DNA of 55,179 nt from Blautia glucerasea (lineage in GTDB: Bacteria; Bacillota; Clostridia; Lachnospirales; Lachnospiraceae). The stretch's first letter is position 1. Each line of letters begins with the position of its first letter. Positions 1-8,637 of the stretch are shown here, piece after piece. The notes under the pieces are model-generated. The model had not been told where the DNA came from. It did not search any database and worked only from the letters and a program-made list of their open reading frames with translations. A program made the position numbers and the translations under genes. The stretch spans positions 1-55,179 of the forward strand of contig NZ_JAAITU010000024.1 in NCBI RefSeq assembly GCF_013304385.1. The letters are read 5' to 3'.

Positions 1-84
1 TTTGAAGAAAATAAAAAGAAAAGAAGTTTTAAAAGAAAAATGGTGCTGGGCATAACACCCAACACCAAGTTTGTCTACAGTCTG

Positions 85-123
85 ATAGGACCTTTCGCAT
101 GAACGAATGGTCCTATTTCTTTT
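85..123 (+). terminator. intrinsic terminator inside the element edge
   Basis: ATAGGACC (85-92) pairs with GGTCCTAT (109-116), and the stem continues inward as TTCG/CGAA. It is followed by TTTCTTTT. A second hairpin (TGGTGCTGGG with CCCAACACCA, one mismatch) lies just upstream at 41-67. Together they probably close a gene lying left of the window. I see no gene in bases 1-307. Confidence 0.7.
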
Positions 124-249
124 AGGGACTTATTTCACAGCCCCTTTTGGTTATTTATGCGTTATAAGAGCTATACAAATACTTCTGCCATAGAAATGGT
201 AGTTCGACAAAAAGTCGGTTCAGCAGATATTAGATTGCAAAATCATGTC

Positions 250-278
250 TTGAAACTCTTTTTGGGGCATGTTATTAT
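250..278 (+). promoter_or_regulatory. probable sigma-A promoter for the integrase
   Basis: TTGAAA (250-255) and TATTAT (273-278) are separated by exactly 17 bases and lie 30 bases before the integrase start. An overlapping TATACT (276-281) could serve as an alternative -10 at a poorer spacing. The promoter is inferred from consensus match and position only. Confidence 0.55.
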
Positions 279-307
279 ACTGTCGAGCTGTGTTTTAGGA
301 GAAAAAC

Positions 308-1576
308 ATGGGAAAAGGAATAAACGGAAAGGAATTAGGAAAAGGAATACGCCAGCGTAAAGATGGCAGATATGAAACTCGAATATACAATCAAGGCACA
401 AGAAAATATGTATCTTTGTATGCAACAAACCTTCAAAAGCTAAAAAAAACACGGAGTGCATATTTGGAAGGCAAAAGTTATGGAATCGCAGGTTATGATC
501 TCAGTATAACTGTATCCCAGTGGTACAACAAATGGATGGAACTTTACGTTATCCATAGTAAGAAAAATACTACTATTAACAATTACGTCAATGGATATGA
601 AAGGATAAGGGAGTATATTGGATACTTCAAGATGATTGAGGTAAAACCTGATAATATTCTCAGTGTAATCAAAAGTTTACAGAATGAAGGCTATAAACGT
701 GCCACTATCGTTCATTCACTTACAATATTGAAACTGATGTTCCAAAAAGCTTTTGATAGTAAAATGATACCATCAAATCCAGTCCAGGATATAAAATTAC
801 CTGCCAGGGATTATGCACCGGCATCAAATGATGTTGAAAAAGATCTGCAGTGCATAAGTGTAACTCAATCAGAAACTTTTTTTAAGGCATGTAAAGATAC
901 AAGATATTATGAACTATTTTATCTATTAATACATACAGGAATGCACATCGGGGAGGCCTGTGCTCTTACATGGACAGATATTGATTTTGATAATAAATTA
1001 ATTCATATCAATAAAACTCTGAACCAGGTTTCCATATATTATGACAATGATGGAAATCCTCTTCCGGAACATAAATTTGTTATACAGATAACGACCCCGA
1101 AACAAACCAAAAGCTGCAGAAATGTTCCTTTGTCAGAACAAGTTTCAGAAGCACTTCTCATGTGGAAAGCAAAACAAACGGCTGATAAAAAGCAATGTAA
1201 GCACTGGGGAGACGAAAACAGTTTACTAACGATGTATCCAGATCTGGTATTTACCACCTGCAACGGCAAAGCATATACGCCTAACGATGCAAGTAAAGAA
1301 TGTAGAAGAATCATGGATAAAATAAATGCAAATGAAAAAAAACTTGCTGAACTGGAAAAGAGAATGCCTGTGCTGTTAAATATTCATCCTCACATGTTCC
1401 GGCACACATTTATTACACGCTGCATACAGTCAGGAATTCCCGCAGAAACTACTGCCAAAATAGTAGGCCATGCAGATATTAGGATGACGCATTATTATAC
1501 CCATATTGAGGATGAATTTATGAAAAAGGAATATGCAAAGTTCTCAGAAAACTATACAGAAGAAAGAGGAAATTAA
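308..1576 (+). CDS. tyrosine recombinase/integrase with altered catalytic Arg
   Basis: This is a phage/ICE-type site-specific integrase of 422 residues, a usual length. The N-terminal 45 residues (RKDGRYETRIYNQGTRKYVS) look like the arm-binding domain, residues about 60-160 like the core-binding domain, and the rest is catalytic. His362-x-x-Arg365, His388 and the nucleophile Tyr397 (HYYTH) are present. The box I motif, normally T-G-x-R-x-G-E, reads TGMHIGEACAL: codon CAC at 944-946 gives His213 where the family has an invariant Arg. One G-to-A change (CGC to CAC) would explain it and should cripple strand exchange. ATG 308 follows TTTAGGAGAAAAAC, a good ribosome binding site. The gene sits at the edge of an element and reads into mutS. 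Confidence 0.93.
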   Translation: MGKGINGKELGKGIRQRKDGRYETRIYNQGTRKYVSLYATNLQKLKKTRSAYLEGKSYGIAGYDLSITVSQWYNKWMELYVIHSKKNTTINNYVNGYERIREYIGYFKMIEVKPDNILSVIKSLQNEGYKRATIVHSLTILKLMFQKAFDSKMIPSNPVQDIKLPARDYAPASNDVEKDLQCISVTQSETFFKACKDTRYYELFYLLIHTGMHIGEACALTWTDIDFDNKLIHINKTLNQVSIYYDNDGNPLPEHKFVIQITTPKQTKSCRNVPLSEQVSEALLMWKAKQTADKKQCKHWGDENSLLTMYPDLVFTTCNGKAYTPNDASKECRRIMDKINANEKKLAELEKRMPVLLNIHPHMFRHTFITRCIQSGIPAETTAKIVGHADIRMTHYYTHIEDEFMKKEYAKFSENYTEERGN

Positions 1577-1577
1577 A

Positions 1578-4331
1578 TTGCCAACAGAAAAACCAACCCA
1601 GAATACCAGTTCGAATACAGATATGGGTAATATATGGGTCAAAACGGCCTCAGCGAAGCCCAAAACCCGCATAAACACTGGGATTTTGGCCGATACTACC
1701 AAGTTATCACCGATGATGAGGGAATACTGTAAAACTAAGGAAGAGTACAAGGACTGTGTCCTTTTTTACAGATTGGGCGACTTTTATGAAATGTTCTTTG
1801 ATGATGCCATCATGGTTTCAAAGGAACTGGAACTAACCCTCACCGGAAAGGACTGCGGTCTGGAAGAACGGGCACCTATGTGTGGGATTCCCTTTCATGC
1901 TGCAGAAACCTACATAAACCGTCTGATCGAGCGTGGACATAAAGTGGCGATCTGTGAACAGGTGGAAGATCCAAAGCTTGCCAAAGGACTGGTAAAGCGT
2001 GCAGTAATACGGATTGTTACACCTGGTACTACACTGGATGCACAGGCCTTGGATGAAACAAAGAATAATTATCTTATGTCGGTTGTTTCTATTGAAGACC
2101 ATTTCGGCTGTGCCATTGCAGATGTTACCACCGGCGACTGTTTCCTCACAGAAGTAGATAAGCCTCAGAAGCTGTTGGATGAAATCAATAAATTTGTACC
2201 TGCTGAGATCATCTGTAACGATGCATTTAATATGAGCGGAATAGATACAGATGACCTGAAGAATCGACTGGGAATCTGTATTTTTTCTCTGGATTCATGG
2301 TATTTTGACGATGAATCCTGTAAACGTGTTTTAAAGGATCATTTTCATGTGAATACACTGGATGGTCTTGGGATCGCAGATTATGAAAGCGGCGTCGTTG
2401 CTGCAGGGGCTCTTTTCCTCTATTTAAAAGAGACGCAGAAGACAGCTTTATCCCAAATGACCAGTATTCATCCCTACACTGCTGAGAAATATATGCTGAT
2501 CGACAGTTCCAGCCGCCGCAATCTGGAGCTTGTGGAAACCCTGCGTGAAAAGCAGAAGCGAGGGTCCCTTTTATGGGTACTGGACAAAACTCGGACAGCT
2601 ATGGGGGCAAGGACGCTTCGCTCTTATGTGGAGCAGCCGCTGATCGATGTAGATGAGATCAACAACCGGCTTATGGCAGTGGAAGAGCTGAAAGAAAAGC
2701 CTATGCTGCGTGATGAGATCCGTGAATACCTGAATCCAATTTATGATCTGGAACGACTGATCAGCCGGATCAGTTATAAATCAGCAAATCCCAGAGATTT
2801 GGTAGCCTTTGCATCCTCTTTGGAGATGATCCCCTATATCAGGCAGATCCTGAAGGATTTTGATGCTCCTATCATAAAGAGGATTTACGAAGATATGGAT
2901 GATCTGGAAGATGTAACAGGCCTGATCAAAAGTGCCATTATCGAAGATCCACCACTTGCCCAGAAGGAAGGCGGCATCATCCGGGAAGGATATAATCCGG
3001 ATGTAGATAAATTCCGCACAGCCCGTACGGATGGCAAGAAATGGCTGGGAGAACTGGAAGCAAGAGAGCGGGAGCGTACCGGGATCAAATCCTTAAAGAT
3101 CAAATATAACCGAGTATTCGGATATTCTCTGGAAGTAACCAATACCTTTAAAGAACTTGTGCCTGAGAATTACATCCGCAAACAGACCCTGGTAAATGCC
3201 GAGCGCTACATTACACAGGAATTAAAAGACCTGGAAGATGTGATCCTTGGTGCAGAGGACAAGCTTTATGCTTTGGAATACCAGCTGTTTTCTGATGTAA
3301 GGGATAAAGTTGGAAATGAAGTGGTACGTATCCAGCGTACTGCCAAGGCTGTAGCCGCCCTGGATGTTTTTGCATCTCTTGCACTTGTAGCAGAACGGAA
3401 TAATTATGTGCGCCCCAAGGTAAGTGAAAATGGGATCATTGACATTAAAAACGGACGTCATCCAGTGGTGGAACGTGTGATTGAAAATGACATGTTTATT
3501 GCCAATGATACTTTCCTGGACAATCATAAAAAGAGGATCTCCATTATTACCGGCCCTAATATGGCGGGTAAATCCACTTATATGAGACAGACTGCACTGA
3601 TCGTGCTGATGGCACAGATTGGCTGCTTTGTTCCAGCTCAGAAAGCCTCCATCGGGATTGTTGACCGGATATTTACCAGAGTGGGGGCTTCTGATGACCT
3701 GGCCAGCGGTCAAAGTACCTTTATGGTAGAGATGACAGAGGTTGCCAATATCCTGCGGAATGCAACCTCCAAAAGCCTGCTGATCCTGGATGAGATTGGA
3801 AGAGGAACCAGCACCTTTGATGGGCTGGCAATTGCCTGGGCTGTGATCGAGCATATCAGCAATACAAAATTGTGCGGTGCAAAAACGCTGTTTGCCACTC
3901 ATTACCATGAGCTTACCGAACTGGAAGGCAAGATCTCAGGTGTGAATAACTACTGTATTGCAGTCAAAGAAAAGGGGGATGATATTGTATTCCTCCGAAA
4001 GATCGTAAAAGGGGGAGCTGATAAAAGTTATGGTATCCAGGTAGCCAAGCTTGCCGGCGTACCGGAGCCTGTGATCCAGCGTGCCAAAGAACTGGTAGAA
4101 GAACTAAGCGATGCAGATATTACAGCCGCAGTAAAGGATCTTACAGCCCCAAAGAAAAAACAAAAAGTTGTTTATGATCAGGTAGATATGGCACAAATGT
4201 CTTTATTTGATACAGTACAGGATAATGATATCATTGAGGAATTAAAATCCATAGACATCGGAAATCTGACTCCTATGGAAGCGTTGAATACACTTTACAA
4301 TCTTCAGAACAAGATCAAGAACAGATGGTGA
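1578..4331 (+). CDS. mutS: DNA mismatch repair protein MutS
   Basis: MutS recognises mismatches and small loops in DNA and recruits MutL. The mismatch-reading Phe-x-Glu lies in GDFYEMFF. The C-terminal ATPase has Walker A GPNMAGKST, Walker B LLILDEIGRGTSTFDG and ATHYHEL. The end matches the family. The start is unusual. The homologous part begins near KLSPMMREYC, but the frame is open back through the integrase 3' end. TTG 1578 lies 7 bases after GAAAGAGGA (1562-1570) and one base after the integrase stop, so translational coupling to the integrase is likely. It would add about 36 residues to the protein. TTG 1686 is the likely ancestral start but has no clear ribosome binding site; ATG 1623 is another option. 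mutL follows within 6 bases. Confidence 0.95.
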   Translation: MPTEKPTQNTSSNTDMGNIWVKTASAKPKTRINTGILADTTKLSPMMREYCKTKEEYKDCVLFYRLGDFYEMFFDDAIMVSKELELTLTGKDCGLEERAPMCGIPFHAAETYINRLIERGHKVAICEQVEDPKLAKGLVKRAVIRIVTPGTTLDAQALDETKNNYLMSVVSIEDHFGCAIADVTTGDCFLTEVDKPQKLLDEINKFVPAEIICNDAFNMSGIDTDDLKNRLGICIFSLDSWYFDDESCKRVLKDHFHVNTLDGLGIADYESGVVAAGALFLYLKETQKTALSQMTSIHPYTAEKYMLIDSSSRRNLELVETLREKQKRGSLLWVLDKTRTAMGARTLRSYVEQPLIDVDEINNRLMAVEELKEKPMLRDEIREYLNPIYDLERLISRISYKSANPRDLVAFASSLEMIPYIRQILKDFDAPIIKRIYEDMDDLEDVTGLIKSAIIEDPPLAQKEGGIIREGYNPDVDKFRTARTDGKKWLGELEARERERTGIKSLKIKYNRVFGYSLEVTNTFKELVPENYIRKQTLVNAERYITQELKDLEDVILGAEDKLYALEYQLFSDVRDKVGNEVVRIQRTAKAVAALDVFASLALVAERNNYVRPKVSENGIIDIKNGRHPVVERVIENDMFIANDTFLDNHKKRISIITGPNMAGKSTYMRQTALIVLMAQIGCFVPAQKASIGIVDRIFTRVGASDDLASGQSTFMVEMTEVANILRNATSKSLLILDEIGRGTSTFDGLAIAWAVIEHISNTKLCGAKTLFATHYHELTELEGKISGVNNYCIAVKEKGDDIVFLRKIVKGGADKSYGIQVAKLAGVPEPVIQRAKELVEELSDADITAAVKDLTAPKKKQKVVYDQVDMAQMSLFDTVQDNDIIEELKSIDIGNLTPMEALNTLYNLQNKIKNRW
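1660..1689. other. candidate attachment-site dyad at the mutS 5' end
   Basis: CCAAAACCC (1660-1668) and GGGATTTTGG (1680-1689) form an imperfect inverted repeat around an 11-base centre. It lies about 85 bases downstream of the integrase stop, where tyrosine integrases usually keep their core site. The right arm contains a TTG (1686-1688) in the mutS frame, giving a protein that begins ADTTKLSPMM and resembles normal MutS starts. The chromosomal part would therefore begin about here. The other att site is outside the window, so the call is an inference. Confidence 0.4.
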
Positions 4332-4337
4332 TAAATA

Positions 4338-6347
4338 TTGAGAAAAATAGCAGTTTTAGATAAACATACCATAGATAAGATCGCAGCCGGAGAAGTGGTG
4401 GAGCGCCCTTCTTCCGTAGTAAAGGAGCTTGTAGAAAATGCCATTGATGCAGGTGCTACTGCTGTGACGGTTGAGATTGCAGACGGTGGGAAACGGCTGA
4501 TCCGCATCACAGACAATGGAAGCGGCATGGAAGCAGATCAGGTTCCGGTTGCGTTTTTAAGTCATGCCACCAGCAAAATTGAAAAAGTAGAAGATCTGGA
4601 AAACATTGCCTCTCTCGGATTCCGTGGAGAGGCTCTTTCCAGTATTGCAGCAGTTTCTCAGGTGGAACTGATCACAAAAACTCCGTCTGCATTAAGCGGA
4701 GTCCGTTATGTGATCGAAGGAGGAGCAGAGCAATCTATGGAAGAAATGGGTGCTCCGGAAGGTACTACATTTCTTGTAAGAAATCTGTTTTATAATACGC
4801 CTGCCAGAAGCAAATTCCTGAAATCCGATGTAGCAGAAGGAAATTACATTTCTTCATTAATGGAGCAGCTGGCACTTTCCCACCCGGAGATCTCATTTAA
4901 ATATATTCAGAATAAGCAGGTTAAGCTGCATACTTCTGGAAATTATAATGTTAAAGATGTGATCTATAATGTTTACGGACGGGATATTGCCCGGGCGCTT
5001 TTAGAGGTATCTTACGAAAATGATTTTCTGAAGATCCAGGGATATGTGGGAAAACCTGAAATATCCAGAGGCACCCGTTCTTTTGAAAACTATTATATTA
5101 ATGGCAGATATGTAAAAAATAATATTATTGCAAAAGCAATAGAAGATGCTTATAAAGGCTTTCTTATGCAGCACAAATTTCCATTTGTTTCTCTTCATAT
5201 CCAGATGACAGGAAATGATCTGGATGTTAATGTTCATCCAAGGAAAATGGAAGTCCGTTTTGCAAGAGGGCCTGAAGTATATGATTGCATTTATGAAGCA
5301 GTGAGAAATGTACTGACTCACAGGGAAATGATCCCAAAGGTCTCACCAGGTCCTGAGGAAACTGCTGCCAAAGCAAAAACAATCGTAGAACGAAAAGACA
5401 TTCCTGAGCCTTTTGAAACAAAAAGGCTGACTCAGATGCAGCAAAATATACATCCGGTTGTTCAGAAGGATCGACTTTATGAAGAACTTCCGGTTTATAA
5501 AAGCAACACATTTACAAAGGCAGAAGAAGCTCTTTTCAGCGGAAATCTTCATAAAGAAGAATCATCTGCAAATACAACCGATCCTATTGACAAGCAGGAG
5601 CCGAAAATACAGGAATCCAAAACGCAAAAACTGAAAACGCAGGAAATATCTGATTCAGCCATAAATATTTCATCCCACAAAACATTGGAGTCGGAAATCC
5701 TAAAGCAAGAGCAAGAGGCTCCTAAACAACTGGAGTTGTTTGAGGAAAAGCTGTTGGCACCTGAATCCAGAAGTCGTCACCGTCTGATCGGCCAGCTGTT
5801 TGAAACCTATTGGCTGGTAGAATTTGATGATCGTTTTTTCATCATTGACCAGCACGCCGCTCATGAAAAAGTAAATTACGAACGTTTTGTAAAACAATTT
5901 AAAGAACAGGAAACACATTCCCAATATCTTAGCCCTCCGCTGATCGTAAGCCTTAGTCTGGAAGAGGAAGCAAGTCTTTTGGCAAACCGGGAGTTTTTTG
6001 AAAAAGCAGGATTTGAGATCGAGCCCTTTGGCGGCCGTGAATATAGTATCAGCGCAGTACCGGCAGACCTGTACGGATTTTCCGAGGAAGATCTTTTCCT
6101 GGAAATGCTAGATAACCTGGCAGGAGAAGGGGAAAAGGATGCATTTAATATTTTTACAGCAAGGCTAGCTACTATGGCCTGCAAATCAGCAGTGAAAGGA
6201 AATAACAAACTGTCCTTCCAGGAGGCTGACCAGCTGATCGACCAGCTGCTGACTCTTAACAATCCTTATCATTGTCCTCATGGCCGGCCAACCATCATTT
6301 CCATGACAAAAACAGAGATAGAAAAGAAATTTAAGAGGATCATATAA
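4338..6347 (+). CDS. mutL: DNA mismatch repair protein MutL (endonuclease type)
   Basis: MutL is a GHKL ATPase that couples MutS recognition to strand nicking. The N-terminal ATPase motifs are ELVENAIDAGA, DNGSGM and GFRGEAL. Residues roughly 330-480 form a Lys/Glu/Gln-rich linker. The C-terminal dimerisation domain carries the nuclease metal-binding motif DQHAAHEKVNYE, matching DQHA(X)2E(X)4E, plus ACKSAVKG and CPHGRP. This MutL therefore nicks DNA itself, as is usual in bacteria without MutH. TTG 4338 gives the conserved start RKIAVLDKHTIDKIAAGEVV. The ribosome binding site is weak, so translation probably depends on mutS, which ends 6 bases before. Confidence 0.96.
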   Translation: MRKIAVLDKHTIDKIAAGEVVERPSSVVKELVENAIDAGATAVTVEIADGGKRLIRITDNGSGMEADQVPVAFLSHATSKIEKVEDLENIASLGFRGEALSSIAAVSQVELITKTPSALSGVRYVIEGGAEQSMEEMGAPEGTTFLVRNLFYNTPARSKFLKSDVAEGNYISSLMEQLALSHPEISFKYIQNKQVKLHTSGNYNVKDVIYNVYGRDIARALLEVSYENDFLKIQGYVGKPEISRGTRSFENYYINGRYVKNNIIAKAIEDAYKGFLMQHKFPFVSLHIQMTGNDLDVNVHPRKMEVRFARGPEVYDCIYEAVRNVLTHREMIPKVSPGPEETAAKAKTIVERKDIPEPFETKRLTQMQQNIHPVVQKDRLYEELPVYKSNTFTKAEEALFSGNLHKEESSANTTDPIDKQEPKIQESKTQKLKTQEISDSAINISSHKTLESEILKQEQEAPKQLELFEEKLLAPESRSRHRLIGQLFETYWLVEFDDRFFIIDQHAAHEKVNYERFVKQFKEQETHSQYLSPPLIVSLSLEEEASLLANREFFEKAGFEIEPFGGREYSISAVPADLYGFSEEDLFLEMLDNLAGEGEKDAFNIFTARLATMACKSAVKGNNKLSFQEADQLIDQLLTLNNPYHCPHGRPTIISMTKTEIEKKFKRII

Positions 6348-7291
6348 TGAAGCAGCCTTTACTGGTTTTAACCGGCCCTACTGCTGTAGGAAAAACAAAA
6401 TTGTCCATCGCCCTTGCCAAGGCAATCGGCGGTGAGATCATTTCCGCAGATTCTATGCAGGTGTATCGGCATATGGATATCGGCTCTGCCAAAATCACTC
6501 CCAGCGAAATGGATGGTGTGCCCCATTACCTGGTAGATGTACTGGAACCGGATGAAGAATTTCATATTGTAAAATTTCAACAGATGGCAAAAGAAGCCAT
6601 GTCTCAGATTTATGCAAATGGACATATTCCTATTTTGGTAGGTGGAACCGGATTTTACATCCAGGCAGTTACAAGAGATATTGATTTTACCCAGGCACAG
6701 TGTGAAGACGATTATCGCAAAGAACTGGAGCAGATGGTACAGGAAAAAGGCAGTCATTATCTGCACCAGATGCTGAAAGAAGTAGACCCTGTAAGCGCAG
6801 AAGAGATCCATGAAAATAACGTAAAACGGGTCATCCGGGCACTGGAATTTTATCATCAGAATAAAACTCCTATCTCCAGCCATAATCAGGAGCAAAAAGA
6901 GAGGAGCAGCCCGTACAATCTGGCGTATTTTGTATTGAATGCGCCAAGAGAGCTTTTGTATCAGCGGATTGATGCCCGCGTAGACGAAATGCTTGCAAAC
7001 GGACTTGTAAAAGAAGTGGAAAACCTTCAGAAAATGGGCTGCCATAAGGGAATGGTTTCCATGCAGGGGCTTGGATATAAAGAAATCCTTGCGTACCTTG
7101 AAGGTGAATATCCATTAGATGAAGCATTATGTATTCTGAAAAGAGATACAAGGCATTTTGCCAAAAGACAGTTGACCTGGTTCCGCAGAGAACAGGATGT
7201 GATCTGGGTCAACAAGGATCAATTTGCTTATAATGACCAGGAAATATTAAATTACATGCTTTCATGCTGTAAAGAAAGAGGAATATTATGA
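6347..7291 (+). CDS. miaA: tRNA dimethylallyltransferase MiaA
   Basis: MiaA adds a dimethylallyl group to A37 of tRNAs that read UNN codons. The 314-residue length is normal. The P-loop is GPTAVGKTK (residues about 8-16), followed by DSMQVYRHMDIGSAK, GGTGFYIQAV and the C-terminal KRQLTWFRRE. The ATG overlaps the mutL stop by one base (TAATG), so the mutSL-miaA operon is translationally coupled. The miaB gene that often precedes mutS in Clostridia is not visible; the integrated element occupies that side. Confidence 0.96.
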   Translation: MKQPLLVLTGPTAVGKTKLSIALAKAIGGEIISADSMQVYRHMDIGSAKITPSEMDGVPHYLVDVLEPDEEFHIVKFQQMAKEAMSQIYANGHIPILVGGTGFYIQAVTRDIDFTQAQCEDDYRKELEQMVQEKGSHYLHQMLKEVDPVSAEEIHENNVKRVIRALEFYHQNKTPISSHNQEQKERSSPYNLAYFVLNAPRELLYQRIDARVDEMLANGLVKEVENLQKMGCHKGMVSMQGLGYKEILAYLEGEYPLDEALCILKRDTRHFAKRQLTWFRREQDVIWVNKDQFAYNDQEILNYMLSCCKERGIL

Positions 7292-8565
7292 AAGAACTTT
7301 ATGAACAGCTGGGGATTTCTTCCAGAGTTTATGATTTTTGCCACGAAATAGAAGAAAGTTTAAAAGAACGTTTTATACAGTTTGATAAAACAGCAGAATA
7401 TAACCAGATGAAAGTGCTTCTGGCCATGCAGAAAAATAAAGTAAGTGAAGAATGCTTTGGTTCTTCCTCAGGTTATGGTTATAACGATCATGGCCGGGAT
7501 ACGCTGGAAAAGGTATATGCTGATACTTTTCATACAGAAGCAGCCCTTGTACGGCCACAGATCGCCTGTGGCACTCATGCTCTGGCAATTGCCCTGTTTG
7601 GAAATCTTCGGCCCGGAGATGAGCTTTTAGCCCCGGCCGGAAAACCATATGATACATTGGAGGAAGTGATTGGGATCCGTCCTTCCAAAGGCTCACTGAA
7701 GGAATACGGGGTATCTTACCGTCAGGTAGATCTTTTGCCGGATGGTACCTTTGATTATGAAAATATCCGTAAGTCTATTAACGAAAAAACAAAGCTTGTT
7801 GCGATCCAGCGCTCCAAAGGATATCAGACAAGACCTTCTTTTTCTGTAAAGCAGATCGGAGAACTGATCGCTTTTGTAAAATCCATAAAACCGGATGCAA
7901 TCTGTATGGTAGACAACTGTTATGGTGAATTTGTAGATACCATTGAGCCAAGTGATGTAGGGGCAGATATGATGGTGGGTTCCCTGATCAAGAACCCAGG
8001 CGGCGGACTTGCGCCTATCGGCGGTTATATTGCAGGTACAAAGGAATGTGTGGAAAATGCTTCTTACCGCATGACATGTCCTGGCCTTGGCATGGAGGTA
8101 GGTGCTACCTTAGGAGTTAACCGGTCATTTTACCAGGGATTTTTCCTGGCACCTATGGTAACAAAAGGTGCATTAAAAGGTGCTGTGTTTGCTGCCAATA
8201 TTTATGAGCGGCTTGGTTTTCCGGTTGTTCCGGATTCCAAAGAACCCAGACAGGACATTATCCAGGCTGTTACTTTAGGAACACCGGAAGGTCTGATCGC
8301 TTTTTGCCAGGGGATCCAGGCTGCTGCACCAGTAGACAGCTATGTTTCCCCTGAACCATGGGATATGCCAGGCTATGACAGCCAAGTGATCATGGCAGCA
8401 GGTGCCTTTGTCCAGGGTTCTTCTATTGAGCTGTCTGCAGACGGTCCATTAAAACCGCCATATGCCGTATATTTCCAGGGAGGTCTTACCTGGGAGCATG
8501 CAAAGCTAGGAGTGATGATGTCTCTTCAGAAGCTTGTGGATGCAAAGCTTGTTTCTTTAAATTAA
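7288..8565 (+). CDS. methionine gamma-lyase family PLP protein (YnbB-like)
   Basis: A 425-residue PLP-dependent enzyme of the cystathionine/methionine gamma-lyase fold, of the kind often labelled aluminium resistance protein. The start is MKELYEQLGISSRVYDF. A glycine-rich cofactor region reads SSGYGYNDHGRDTLE, and the probable Schiff-base lysine is in GSLIKNPGGGLAPIGGY. The C-terminus (GGLTWEHAKLGVMMSLQ) is typical of the family. The start overlaps the miaA stop as ATGA. The family regularly follows miaA in Firmicutes, but its physiological substrate is not established, so the lyase function is a family-level inference. Confidence 0.85.
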   Translation: MKELYEQLGISSRVYDFCHEIEESLKERFIQFDKTAEYNQMKVLLAMQKNKVSEECFGSSSGYGYNDHGRDTLEKVYADTFHTEAALVRPQIACGTHALAIALFGNLRPGDELLAPAGKPYDTLEEVIGIRPSKGSLKEYGVSYRQVDLLPDGTFDYENIRKSINEKTKLVAIQRSKGYQTRPSFSVKQIGELIAFVKSIKPDAICMVDNCYGEFVDTIEPSDVGADMMVGSLIKNPGGGLAPIGGYIAGTKECVENASYRMTCPGLGMEVGATLGVNRSFYQGFFLAPMVTKGALKGAVFAANIYERLGFPVVPDSKEPRQDIIQAVTLGTPEGLIAFCQGIQAAAPVDSYVSPEPWDMPGYDSQVIMAAGAFVQGSSIELSADGPLKPPYAVYFQGGLTWEHAKLGVMMSLQKLVDAKLVSLN

Positions 8566-8579
8566 ATTATTAATAATGC

Positions 8580-8613
8580 GATACCAGGGTCAAAGTCATT
8601 TGCTCCTGGTATC
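8580..8613. other. hairpin between the PLP-protein gene and the next gene
   Basis: GATACCAGG (8580-8588) pairs perfectly with CCTGGTATC (8605-8613) around a 16-base loop. There is no T run, so it is a poor intrinsic terminator. It may instead be a transcript-stabilising hairpin or part of a dispersed repeat. The arm sequence ATACCAGG recurs in the hairpin at 36210-36259. Confidence 0.5.
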
Positions 8614-8637
8614 TGTCAATAATAGCTGAGGAATATT

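Noticed and set aside
157..360. Small plus-strand frame before the integrase
   Set aside because: It has no ribosome binding site, overlaps the integrase start and its sequence resembles no protein.
3222..3908. Long minus-strand open frame opposite mutS (228 codons)
   Set aside because: It has no recognisable protein, lies wholly opposite the mutS ATPase domain and follows from the codon pattern of the real gene.
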